A stretch of 64,000 nucleotides of DNA from Tumebacillus_A lipolyticus (lineage in GTDB: Bacteria; Bacillota; Bacilli; Tumebacillales; Tumebacillaceae): positions 62,001 through 126,000 of the forward strand of contig NZ_JBHUIO010000005.1 of assembly GCF_042682745.1 (NCBI RefSeq), written 5' to 3'. Shown here in pieces: positions 55,107-62,611 of this stretch. The position numbers and the translations under genes are program-made. Each line of letters opens with the position of its first letter. The first letter of the stretch is position 1. The notes below the pieces were generated by a model. The model made no database searches, was not told the origin of the DNA, and saw only the letters and a program-made list of their open reading frames with translations.

Positions 55107-55135
55107 TTTATAACATTCTACCCTTTTAATGTCAA
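55107..55135 (-). promoter_or_regulatory. SigA promoter of htpG
   Basis: On the minus strand TTGACA, a 17-base spacer and TATAAA (plus TGTCAA at 55130-55135 and TTTATA at 55107-55112). The CIRCE operator begins 7 bases after it. Confidence 0.85.
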
Positions 55136-55276
55136 CCGAGGTTGAAGCGCGATTCGAGCCCTTCCCGTTCAAACGCTGTGCGGGCGCTGTTCAAGCCCTT
55201 TTCGAAACGAATCGCCCCGTTCATACATCCCCTCTGCTCCGAATAGGTTGACTCAAACGAGCAAAGGGGTGATGTC

Positions 55277-55435
55277 GTGAAGAGCGAGCCCATCCTGCAG
55301 GCGTATCAGTCAGACACTGGCGAGACATTTGTGCTAGCACCGACCAAAGAGGAGACAGCAACTGACCGCGCCGAGCTGCACAACCTGATTGCCCAGCTGC
55401 TCGTCGATGATGCGCGGGACGGTCATCGCGACTGA
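55277..55435 (+). CDS. Small divergent ORF, 52 residues, possible directionality factor
   Basis: GTG start with AAAGGGG upstream. The product (starting MKSEPILQAYQSDTGETF) is acidic and helical, with an ...LHNLIAQLLVDDARDGHRD end. I recognise no family. It is the only gene on the plus strand of the element and lies 88 bp from the element end that faces the prkA 5' part. Small ORFs at such positions often encode the recombination directionality factor that turns a serine integrase to excision, but this is inference. A SigE -10-like CATACATC lies at 55222-55229, without a convincing -35. Confidence 0.55.
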   Translation: MKSEPILQAYQSDTGETFVLAPTKEETATDRAELHNLIAQLLVDDARDGHRD

Positions 55436-55504
55436 CCAGTTCGGAAGATCGCAGCCTGGTTGTCTGCTGGCATACCGCTCCCGGCGAGCACATAGTTTTA
55501 GGTA

Positions 55505-56389
55505 TCACCTGCTCACAGACGATTCATCAGCGGAGATAAGCGCAAAGCGACCCGCCTTAAAATTGCCCTCTTGTGTCAGCGACAGCAAGTGCCAGAGAAA
55601 TTTTTCATCGCATTTGAGCATCTCTTGAAACTCCATCAGCCCGCGGTTCGCTTTGTTCAGCTCGCCGTCAAACTTGTACGCCCGCGGGTCCGATTCGGAA
55701 CCGAATTCGGAGATTGTCGAAAAGTCGATCGACCCGGTCAGATCGGCAATATCTTGCGACTTCGGATCGGAAGGTGAAAACGTGCCGATGCCGACGCGCT
55801 CATCTTCGGAGAGCAGGATGCGTTCGATCTGCACATCTTCGATCCGCCCCTCATAGTCGGTCTGCAAGCGCATCCGGCAGGAGGGGCAGAGGTTGCCCTC
55901 GATCCGAACTCCATATTCCCGTTCGAACTCGGCACGCAGTTCGTTTGGGATCAGATGCAGTGGCTCCTCATGCATCGGGCAGCCTTTTATTGCGTACATC
56001 GCACCCTCATCGGTGCGAGAAAAACGCTCCATCCCTCGCTTCAGCAAGGTCACGATCGTCGACTTCCCACCAGAGACAGGCCCCATCAGCAACAAAATCC
56101 GTTTGCGAACATCCAGGCGACGTGCAGCCGAGTGAAAATACTCCTCGACCAACCGTTCGAGCGATGCGTTCAACCCGAAAATCTCGGTGGAGAAAAAGTG
56201 GTATTTTTTTCGGCCGTTATCTTCTGTTGTGATCCCGTGTGATTCGATCATATTGTAAATGCGGGAATGCGCCGTCTGCGCAACGTTAGGCTGTCTTCTT
56301 ACGATCTGCAGATAGTCAACGAACGTCCCTTCCCATCGCAATTGTTCTTCTTGAGCCCGATAGGCATTCAGACGATTCAGCAGGTCCAT
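55505..56389 (-). CDS. prkA: prkA, 5' part (N-terminal 289 residues of PrkA plus 5 foreign codons)
   Basis: This part encodes the start and most of the AAA+ core of the serine protein kinase PrkA: MDLLNRLNAYRAQEEQ, Walker A MGPVSGGKST (about 102-111), KGCPMHEEPLHLIP, a CPSC motif (168-171) and the ELNKANRG region, ending at FALISADE (residue 289). It then continues SSVSR and stops, encoded by element DNA. The rest of PrkA (AAA lid and kinase region) is 4.26 kb away. The ATG at 56389 follows GGAGGAGG; a longer frame to 56464 lacks support. In B. subtilis prkA is transcribed by SigE; no clear SigE promoter is seen here. The DNA up to the divergent TetR gene holds nothing else that I can support. 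Confidence 0.94.
   Translation of the reverse strand: MDLLNRLNAYRAQEEQLRWEGTFVDYLQIVRRQPNVAQTAHSRIYNMIESHGITTEDNGRKKYHFFSTEIFGLNASLERLVEEYFHSAARRLDVRKRILLLMGPVSGGKSTIVTLLKRGMERFSRTDEGAMYAIKGCPMHEEPLHLIPNELRAEFEREYGVRIEGNLCPSCRMRLQTDYEGRIEDVQIERILLSEDERVGIGTFSPSDPKSQDIADLTGSIDFSTISEFGSESDPRAYKFDGELNKANRGLMEFQEMLKCDEKFLWHLLSLTQEGNFKAGRFALISADESSVSR
55523..55538. other. Element core site on the prkA 5' side
   Basis: TTCATCAGCGGAGATA on the plus strand, matching the other core site at 13 of 16 positions. It overlaps codons Ile-Ser-Ala-Asp-Glu of prkA. Confidence 0.85.
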
Positions 56390-56627
56390 GTACACTTCCT
56401 CCTCCTTTTTTGGTCGGGTCCGTGCCCAACTTTCCCGCTGGGTCCCCTTGGTTTTCAGAAGCATATTCGGACAGATGCTTGCATGATGACGTTAGGAGGC
56501 GATGATACGAATCGTAGGAAGACGGGGATGCAAGTTCTAAATCGTTCGTATTCTATATCTATGCAAGCCCAATTGAACTGTTGCGTCTCGCTCTGAAATG
56601 TTCAAAACTCCCCACAGGCAGGGAAAA

Positions 56628-56656
56628 TTGAAATGCGGGTCGTTCTCTGCTATGAT
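56628..56656 (+). promoter_or_regulatory. SigA promoter of the TetR gene
   Basis: TTGAAA (56628-56633), a 17-base spacer and TATGAT (56651-56656), 47 bases upstream of the start. An inverted repeat ACTTA-CTTC-TAAGT (56676-56689) between promoter and gene could be an operator. Confidence 0.7.
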
Positions 56657-56703
56657 ATTAGGAGTGATTATTAGTACTTACTTCTAAGTGGGTGATGATG
56701 TTC

Positions 56704-57291
56704 ATGCGCAAGAGCAAAATGAGCTTAATCTTCCAAGCGGCCATCGATGTGTTCTCCGAAAAAGGGTTTGATAAAGCCACGATGGATGACATCGCGGCGC
56801 GCGCGAACGTCGCCAAGGGAACGATCTACTACCATTTTAAAAGCAAGGAAGAGCTCTTCCTTTTCCTCGTGGAAGAAGGCGTTGAACTGTTGCGCGACGG
56901 CGTGGAGTCCAAACTGCTCCCCGACATGACACCAACAGAAAAATTGGAGCTTATCGTGCGTGAACAGATCAACTTCTTTGGACAATATCGCGATTTTTGC
57001 GTCATTCTGCTTCGGGAATCATGGGGGGCCGAGGAACGTCAGCTTGAGTTCCGCAAGATGATTCGCTCCTATATGTACTTGATTGAAGCGGTCGTTCAAG
57101 AAGGGATCGCGAAGGAAGAGTTTCACTTCGTGAATCCGGAAAATGTCTCCTCCGGCCTTTTCGGGATGATCTCGATCGCAGCTTTGCATATTCTGCTCGG
57201 TCACAAACCGTACGATGGGGATGCGTTGTTCCAAGATATGCGACGCATGACGTTCTCGGGCCTCTTAAAACAGGGCGAAGATAAGCTGTAG
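56704..57291 (+). CDS. TetR-family regulator (YhgD-like)
   Basis: A 195-residue repressor. The N-terminal helix-turn-helix (FSEKGFDKATMDDIAARANV, then AKGTIYYHFKSKEELF) is typical of TetR. The C-terminal domain is all helical and binds an unknown ligand. It lies next to a YhgE-type gene, as yhgD lies next to yhgE in B. subtilis, and a palindrome suitable for TetR proteins sits in the leader of the ATPase-YhgE operon. The start among several clustered ATG/GTG codons is chosen by the GGGTG ribosome site. Confidence 0.88.
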   Translation: MRKSKMSLIFQAAIDVFSEKGFDKATMDDIAARANVAKGTIYYHFKSKEELFLFLVEEGVELLRDGVESKLLPDMTPTEKLELIVREQINFFGQYRDFCVILLRESWGAEERQLEFRKMIRSYMYLIEAVVQEGIAKEEFHFVNPENVSSGLFGMISIAALHILLGHKPYDGDALFQDMRRMTFSGLLKQGEDKL

Positions 57292-57300
57292 TTGTCAACC

Positions 57301-57327
57301 GACCTCGCAATTGGCGGGGTCTTTTTT
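57301..57327 (+). terminator. Intrinsic terminator after the TetR gene
   Basis: GACC/GGTC with further pairing of CGC and GCG, followed by TTTTTT. Confidence 0.65.
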
Positions 57328-57360
57328 ATCACCGAAAGATCACCGAATGCAAAAAGCAAC

Positions 57361-57396
57361 GCAAAAAGCCTCTGCTCCGATGAGCAGAGGCTTTCG
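57361..57396. terminator. Bidirectional intrinsic terminator after the YhgE-like gene
   Basis: A perfect 13-bp stem (57365-57377 with 57382-57394) around CGAT with A-run and T-run flanks. It ends the minus-strand ATPase-YhgE transcript and backs up the TetR terminator. Confidence 0.9.
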
Positions 57397-57399
57397 CAT

Positions 57400-59481
57400 T
57401 TAGCCTGCGAGCTGATCCTTTTCATGCAGGTCACGCACGCGCAACGTGCGCCGCGTGGTGACGATGTGCAGGAGCAGCACGCCGACGAGCAAGCTGCCTA
57501 AGATGATCAGGTTGCGCGTGACGAGCGCTTCGTCGCCTGTGGCGATGATCGAGCGCAATCCCTCCACGCCATAGGTCATCGGCAGGAAGTTGTGCAGGCC
57601 CTGGAAGAAGTCAGGAACCAGCTCGATCGGGAACGTCCCGCCGCTCGATGTCAGCTGCAAGATCAACAGCAGAATCGCCAGAAAGCGTCCCGGTCCGCTG
57701 CCAAAGCGCGCGATCATCAAGCCGATGATCGCGATCGAAGTCAGCGACATCAAGATGTTGAACAGATAGAACTCGGTCAGGTGCAACACCTGAAGCCCTA
57801 ACACCTCGGTCAGACAGAAGGAGACGATCACCGCTTGGCAAATGCCGATCACAGCAAGCGTAGAAAATTTGCCGAGCACAAGCGATGGAGTGGAGACAGG
57901 GGACAGGGTCCAGCGATACTCTTGCATCGACAGGATGAAGTAGAGCATCAGCGCCCCGACCCACAGGGAAAGCGGAATGAAGTAAGAGGCAAAGCCCATC
58001 CCGTACGTCGCCACCTCATGGATCGGCTTCCACTCTGTCTCCAGCGGATCTGCCATCACCTTCGCTTTTTGATCCGGATTTTTGATCGTCGAGTCGGACG
58101 TTGCGTTCGTCAGCTCATCGGCGAGCTTCTGGTTGCCGTCTGCCAGCTCGCGGCTGCCGTCGGCAAGCTTCTGGCTCCCGGCGACCAACTCCCCGGTGCC
58201 ACCGGCCAGCTTTTGACTGCCTTGTACAAGCTCGTTCGACTTGCTGGCAAGCGTTGCCGACCCGGTTTTCAGATCGCTCAATCCGCTGTAGAGCGAAGAA
58301 GCTCCCAGCGTCAAGCGATTGCTGCCATCGGTCAGCTTTTTCGCCCCGGCGACCATCTGATCCTGTCCGGTCGCGATCTCATTCAGCGCGCCGATCGCCT
58401 GTTGCAATCCGCCTTTGCTTCCTTGCACTTCTCCGGCAGTCTGCTCCAGCGCTCCGGCGACTCCCGCCGTCTTTTTCAGAGCGCCTTGATACACCGGATC
58501 TTGGCTCAGATCGTACTTCTGACCGAGATAGCCGAGCATCTCCTGCACCGTCCACTGGCTGGGGTCTTGCGAGCTCGGCTGGCCAGCGCTCTTGCCGAGC
58601 ATGCCCTGCATCTGCAGCAAGCCAGCTTGCAGACGATCGGTGTTCGGAAGCGAGCCCTGCAGCCCGTCGCGCACCTGCCGCACACCGGCGGTGCTGGTGG
58701 TGAGTCCGGTGGACAGCTGCTGGCTGCCAGAGGCGATCTCTTTTGCCCCTTGGGCCAGCGCCCCCGCACCATCATGCGCTTTGCTCACCCCACCGCTGAT
58801 CTGTCCAGCACCATCGGCAAGCTTCGCGCTGCCGTCCGCCACCTGACGCGCACCATCATCCGCTTTGCGAGTTCCATCCGCCAGATCATGATTGCCTTGC
58901 GCGAGGTCATTCGCTCCGTCCGCCAGCTTGTTGGCACCGTCTGCCGCCTTGCTCAGCCCGTTGCCCGCATCGCCGATCACGTCGAAGATGCCTTTCAGAT
59001 ATTCCTCGCTGAACTTATTGCCCACCTCTTCGCGCAGTTGCAGTTCAAGCCGCGAAGTGATCGTCGAAGCGATGTAGTTCTTTCCTTCGTTCGGGGTGAA
59101 CAGCAGTTTCGCTCGCGTTGGGTTGTCCCCTTCCACCGATTTCACATCGTCGGAGAAGGTCGGGGGGATGGTGATCGTCAAATAGTAGCGATCTCCTTCC
59201 AACCCCTCTTTGGCGGTCGCTTCGTCCACCACCTCAAACCCGAACTTTCTTTCCTTGAGCAGCTCATCGACCAGCTCTTGTCCATACTCGCCCTTGTCCT
59301 GATTGACGAGCGCGACCGGAAATTCGTCGAGCTGCTCGTACGGGTCCCAAAAAGCGTAGAGATACAGACCGCTGTACAAGAGCGGAATGATCATCCCGAC
59401 GACAATCGCCGCCCGTCCGATCCTCGATCGAAGCAAGCGGCGGAACTCGGTGCGGAAGATCCAAAAGATGTTCATGTTCAT
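57400..59481 (-). CDS. YhgE/Pip family membrane protein
   Basis: A 693-residue protein of the YhgE/Pip (phage infection protein) family. An N-terminal membrane helix (about 15-35) leads to an extracytoplasmic region. A long stretch (about 180-510) has heptad-like repeats rich in ADGA, LADG and ASGS turns. Five or six C-terminal membrane helices with ABC-2-type character follow. Homologues act as phage receptors or in toxin export. The ATG at 59481 overlaps the ATPase stop (ATGA) and has GGAGG 9 bases upstream. Confidence 0.88.
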   Translation of the reverse strand: MNMNIFWIFRTEFRRLLRSRIGRAAIVVGMIIPLLYSGLYLYAFWDPYEQLDEFPVALVNQDKGEYGQELVDELLKERKFGFEVVDEATAKEGLEGDRYYLTITIPPTFSDDVKSVEGDNPTRAKLLFTPNEGKNYIASTITSRLELQLREEVGNKFSEEYLKGIFDVIGDAGNGLSKAADGANKLADGANDLAQGNHDLADGTRKADDGARQVADGSAKLADGAGQISGGVSKAHDGAGALAQGAKEIASGSQQLSTGLTTSTAGVRQVRDGLQGSLPNTDRLQAGLLQMQGMLGKSAGQPSSQDPSQWTVQEMLGYLGQKYDLSQDPVYQGALKKTAGVAGALEQTAGEVQGSKGGLQQAIGALNEIATGQDQMVAGAKKLTDGSNRLTLGASSLYSGLSDLKTGSATLASKSNELVQGSQKLAGGTGELVAGSQKLADGSRELADGNQKLADELTNATSDSTIKNPDQKAKVMADPLETEWKPIHEVATYGMGFASYFIPLSLWVGALMLYFILSMQEYRWTLSPVSTPSLVLGKFSTLAVIGICQAVIVSFCLTEVLGLQVLHLTEFYLFNILMSLTSIAIIGLMIARFGSGPGRFLAILLLILQLTSSGGTFPIELVPDFFQGLHNFLPMTYGVEGLRSIIATGDEALVTRNLIILGSLLVGVLLLHIVTTRRTLRVRDLHEKDQLAG

Positions 59482-60104
59482 GGCTCCCATACCTCCCCTT
59501 CTGGAAGCACGGCCACCACGTCGCAGCGCTCCGCCACCTGCCGCAGCACGGTGGTCAACATCACCGTGGAACCAGACTCGGCTAAATTTCGCAGATCCTG
59601 ATAGGCGAGCTCCCACTCATCGTTGGTCAAGCCGCGCTCCGGCTCGTCGATCAACACGAGGTCAGGTCGATGCACCACCGCCGTGGCCAGGCCGACGCGA
59701 AACTGTTCGAGATGGGCAACATCCTTCACCCGCGATCGCCGCACGATTTCCAGATCGTACTCCTGCAACAGCTCTTGAACTCGTGCTTTCGCCTGTCGCA
59801 CATGGTGCAGCTGAGCCTGAAACAACAGGTGTTCTTCAACGGACAACGTATCAAAAAGCGGTGATAGATCATGGATCGGTCCAAGCCCCGTTCGCTTATG
59901 ATCCGGTTTCGCTCCGTCGACGAGCACCTTGCCCTTCGCCGGCAGCAGGTGACCGGAAGCGAGCAACAGCACGCTCGACTTTCCCGTGCGCGAAGGGCCG
60001 TAGATCGCTCCGATCTGACCCCGCTTCAATTCGAAGTGGAAGTTCTGATAAATCTGATGCCGCCCGTAGCGAAGCTCCACATCTTGAATCAAAACAGCGG
60101 ACAT
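59478..60104 (-). CDS. ABC ATPase partner of the YhgE-like protein, degenerate signature
   Basis: A 208-residue ABC-type ATPase. Walker A is GPSRTGKSS and Walker B VLIDEPERGL. In place of the LSGGQ signature it has AHLEQFRVGLA, so ATP hydrolysis may be poor or regulated. It is encoded just upstream of and overlapping the YhgE-like gene. The ATG at 60104 follows GGGAGG at 8 bases. Confidence 0.85.
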   Translation of the reverse strand: MSAVLIQDVELRYGRHQIYQNFHFELKRGQIGAIYGPSRTGKSSVLLLASGHLLPAKGKVLVDGAKPDHKRTGLGPIHDLSPLFDTLSVEEHLLFQAQLHHVRQAKARVQELLQEYDLEIVRRSRVKDVAHLEQFRVGLATAVVHRPDLVLIDEPERGLTNDEWELAYQDLRNLAESGSTVMLTTVLRQVAERCDVVAVLPEGEVWEP

Positions 60105-60122
60105 GGCATCCACCTCCCGAAA

Positions 60123-60136
60123 ACTGACTGGTCAGT
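60123..60136. promoter_or_regulatory. Candidate TetR operator
   Basis: ACTGAC-TG-GTCAGT, a perfect inverted repeat, in the 5' leader between the -10 and the ribosome site of the ATPase gene. The form is typical of TetR-family operators. Confidence 0.6.
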
Positions 60137-60158
60137 ACAAATTGAAAATCTGTTTCAG

Positions 60159-60188
60159 ATTATACGCTCAAAAGTGACATCGTGTCAA
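60159..60188 (-). promoter_or_regulatory. SigA promoter of the ATPase-YhgE operon
   Basis: On the minus strand a perfect TTGACA, an 18-base spacer and a perfect TATAAT. Confidence 0.85.
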
Positions 60189-60193
60189 CAATT

Positions 60194-60216
60194 AAAAAAG
60201 CCCCGTTTCCGGGGCG
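60194..60216 (-). terminator. Intrinsic terminator after the HTH-TPR gene
   Basis: GCCCC/GGGGC stem (60200-60204 and 60211-60215) followed by a T-run on the minus strand. Confidence 0.8.
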
Positions 60217-60244
60217 TATTCTTAACGGTAGTATGCGAAAGAGA

Positions 60245-61537
60245 CTACAGGACGATGCCTCGCTCTTTCAAATTGCTCTCCATCGCGCGCTTCATCTGTT
60301 CAAGGGAGTGAATCGCCTTTTGCAGGTCTCCCTGATCTTTGTAGATGTCGCCGAGCAGTGAGTACGACTTCGCGATTTCACGAGGCAGATCTGCGATCTC
60401 GAACACTCCGACCGACTTCTCCATGTACTGGATCGAAGCTTCGAACTCGCCTTGCTCCTTTTTGATGATCGCGAAGGTGCGGTAGACATAGCCGCGCTCT
60501 ACAGCGGAGTCGGCCAAGAGCTTCAGCGCTTCCTCACAATGTTTGGCGGCTTCTTCAAATGCGCGGTTCGACAGGTGGATGCGCGCCATCTCGCCATGCG
60601 TGTGCGCAACTTTGTCAGCATATCCGTACTCCTGATATTCGGACAGGCATTCGGCAAGAGTTTGCAGCGCCTGGCTCGGATCGCCACCCTCACCTTTGGA
60701 AATGCCATAGCTCTCCTTCACTTCGATCGCCAGCTTGATGTTTTTCAAGCCGCGGTACAAGGAAATCGCATGCTGGGAGTATTCGCTCGCCCGATCGAAG
60801 TCGCCCACCTCTTTAAACTTCTGACCGAGGTGGCGGAACAACTCGGCAATCGTGCTGAAGTTGGCCGTATTCTCCAGCAGCAGATGCGCGCGCTTGTAGG
60901 ATTCGAGCGCTTCGCCCTTCTCGCCGAGATAGCCGAACACTTCACCGAGATGGCTCAAGATCGCCGAGGTGAGGAACGGATCTTTCTCCTCCAGCTTTTC
61001 CATCAGATCGAGCGCTTTTTGCCAGTGGTAGATCGCGAGCGGATAGTTGTGACGCTTCTTCTCGACCAGGCCGAGCATCTTGAGGGCGAGAACTTGCATA
61101 TAGGTGTCCTTGCGCGTCGCAGCCGAAGACAAAACGCGGTCAAACCCATCCATCGCTTCGTCAAAGCTGCCCATCTCCAGTTGACATTCGGCGAGGTCAA
61201 ATTGAATTTCTGCCGAATGAAGCTGCGGGATCGAATCCTCGATCAGCTCCGACAGCACAGGTACCGCCTGTGCAAATTCGCCCGCCTCCATCATGGCGCG
61301 AGCTACTTTGTATGTAGCGATCTGCTCGATCTGCATCTGCATATCGGTCAAAAAATATTCGATCGGCGTCTCCAACTTCTCGGCGATCGCTTGAAGCAGC
61401 TTGTGCGACGGGTTCGCTTTATCCGCTTCGATCTGCGAGATCATCGACGGGGTGACCATCCCTGACCCGAGGTCGCTTTGAGTAAGCCCTTTCTGAATGC
61501 GAAGTTCTTTAATCTTCTGTCCCAACGTTGCTGGCAT
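60245..61537 (-). CDS. XRE helix-turn-helix regulator with TPR domain
   Basis: A 430-residue protein. An XRE-type DNA-binding domain (about 8-62, KIKELRIQKGLTQSDLGSGM, then TPSMISQIEAD) is followed by at least eight TPR-like helical repeats (about 75-425). The layout resembles quorum-sensing regulators of the PlcR/Rap superfamily that bind short peptides, but no peptide gene is seen beside it. The start is the ATG of MPATLGQKIKEL with GAGGAG upstream. Confidence 0.82.
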   Translation of the reverse strand: MPATLGQKIKELRIQKGLTQSDLGSGMVTPSMISQIEADKANPSHKLLQAIAEKLETPIEYFLTDMQMQIEQIATYKVARAMMEAGEFAQAVPVLSELIEDSIPQLHSAEIQFDLAECQLEMGSFDEAMDGFDRVLSSAATRKDTYMQVLALKMLGLVEKKRHNYPLAIYHWQKALDLMEKLEEKDPFLTSAILSHLGEVFGYLGEKGEALESYKRAHLLLENTANFSTIAELFRHLGQKFKEVGDFDRASEYSQHAISLYRGLKNIKLAIEVKESYGISKGEGGDPSQALQTLAECLSEYQEYGYADKVAHTHGEMARIHLSNRAFEEAAKHCEEALKLLADSAVERGYVYRTFAIIKKEQGEFEASIQYMEKSVGVFEIADLPREIAKSYSLLGDIYKDQGDLQKAIHSLEQMKRAMESNLKERGIVL

Positions 61538-61631
61538 ACGAACATTCTCCTCTCATCTGAGCTGGATTCTATCACGACTTGCATGATCGTTTACTTTCTG
61601 TCAATTAACTTTCGCCTTTATCCGACCATTA

Positions 61632-61644
61632 TTAACGGAGTTAA
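61632..61644. repeat. Inverted repeat upstream of the HTH-TPR gene
   Basis: TTAAC-GGA-GTTAA, a perfect 13-bp inverted repeat 95 bases upstream of the start; a third TTAAC copy lies nearby. It may be an autoregulatory operator. The rest of 61538-61720 is AT-rich and shows nothing else. Confidence 0.35.
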
Positions 61645-61721
61645 TTCATTCTATACATTTCCGCTCCCGAATAGACCAATCTTTTTAAGCATGCCCCACT
61701 CCCATTCACAATTCGGTCAAG

Positions 61722-61747
61722 AGAAAAGACTGTGCGCGGGCACAGTC
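61722..61747 (-). terminator. Intrinsic terminator after the HAD gene
   Basis: A perfect 8-bp stem (GACTGTGC/GCACAGTC, 61728-61747) around GCGG with a TTTTCTCTT tail on the minus strand. Confidence 0.8.
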
Positions 61748-61762
61748 CATAGCGCTCAGCAA

Positions 61763-62482
61763 TTAACGCACGGTCGGAAGCTCTTCACGAACAAAGCGCA
61801 ACAGGTCTTCCAACGTCCCTCGATGATCAAACGGCAGCGTTTGCTCGTCAGGAACGGCGAGATTGTTCACCCAATAGGTCTGCATGCCCACTTGACCGGC
61901 AACCAGATCCTCACATGCATCATTGCCGATCATCATACATGATTCGGCAGGCACGCCAATTTTTTGTACGATCTCCAAAAAATAATTGGGATTCGGTTTG
62001 CAAAAATGGCTGTCTTCATAGGTGGTGACGAGAGCGAACGGAAGATCGTCAATCCCAGCCCAGCGCATTCTGTGCTGCGTAGCCGCCCGCGGAAAAAGGG
62101 GGTTGGTCGCAAGCGCCAACATATATCCTTTCTGAAGCGCCGCTTGGCAGATCTCCCGAGCGAGCGGCGTCGGCTCCGAGAGATGGGAGAGATCGCCGAA
62201 TGCCCTGTTATAGAAATCATCGACAAGCGGGAAGATCTCTTCCTCTTTCAGCTCCAGCGCGCGCAGGAAATCAGCTTTGAACACCTGCTCGTTCGTCAAG
62301 TCTGGGTCGTCGTTCTTGACCATCGCTTTGGTCGATGCCCAGACTTGGGCGACAAACTGCTCAGGAGACAGGAGATGCGCAACACAGGCGGCCAGATGTT
62401 TAAAGTACCCTTTTGTGAAATGGTCATTATCGAGCGGCAACAGCGTGCCGTCAAGGTCGAACAAAAGCGTAGTCAACTTCAT
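61763..62482 (-). CDS. HAD family hydrolase
   Basis: A 239-residue haloacid dehalogenase-type phosphatase. The catalytic Asp pair lies in LLFDLDGTLLP, motif II in LALATNPL, motif III Lys in HFCKPNPNYF and the final Asp residues in MIGNDACEDLVAG. Substrates of such enzymes are diverse. GGAAGGGG precedes the ATG. Confidence 0.9.
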   Translation of the reverse strand: MKLTTLLFDLDGTLLPLDNDHFTKGYFKHLAACVAHLLSPEQFVAQVWASTKAMVKNDDPDLTNEQVFKADFLRALELKEEEIFPLVDDFYNRAFGDLSHLSEPTPLAREICQAALQKGYMLALATNPLFPRAATQHRMRWAGIDDLPFALVTTYEDSHFCKPNPNYFLEIVQKIGVPAESCMMIGNDACEDLVAGQVGMQTYWVNNLAVPDEQTLPFDHRGTLEDLLRFVREELPTVR

Positions 62483-62611
62483 GGAAGTACCCCTTCCTCT
62501 TCTGCTTCCTTTTCATCGTGCCAAGCATCGACTGCGAAATGAACGAAGATGCGCGCTGTTCCGGTTGATCGAACGCATGATCAAACGGCGGTGAGCACGC
62601 CCCCAACATCT

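Larger units (their letters stand above)
51261..55522 (-). mobile_element. prkA-intervening serine-recombinase element (about 4.26 kb)
   Basis: The two prkA parts are separated by 4262 bp bounded by matching core sites. The payload is a large serine recombinase, htpG, and a divergent 52-codon ORF. Excision across the shared hexamer joins codon 289 to the 3' part without adding or losing a base, giving 632 residues (B. subtilis PrkA has 631). The recombinase lies next to one end, as expected for an integrase-type element. The genes downstream (yhbH, spoVR) are sporulation genes expressed in the mother cell in Bacillus. That fits a skin-like element removed during sporulation. Excision itself is inferred. 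Confidence 0.93.

Noticed and set aside
50229..56389. Two independent prkA paralogues or a sequencing error as explanation of the split
   Set aside because: The two parts do not overlap in homology, join exactly at one codon and are separated by complete genes including a recombinase, so neither duplication nor a simple error explains the layout.
56503..56541. Possible 12-codon peptide after GGAGG upstream of the TetR gene
   Set aside because: Too short to support, and the upstream GGAGG could arise by chance.
56390..56600. SigE promoter for prkA
   Set aside because: Several partial -10-like sequences were examined (such as near 56500), but none has a -35 at the right distance.
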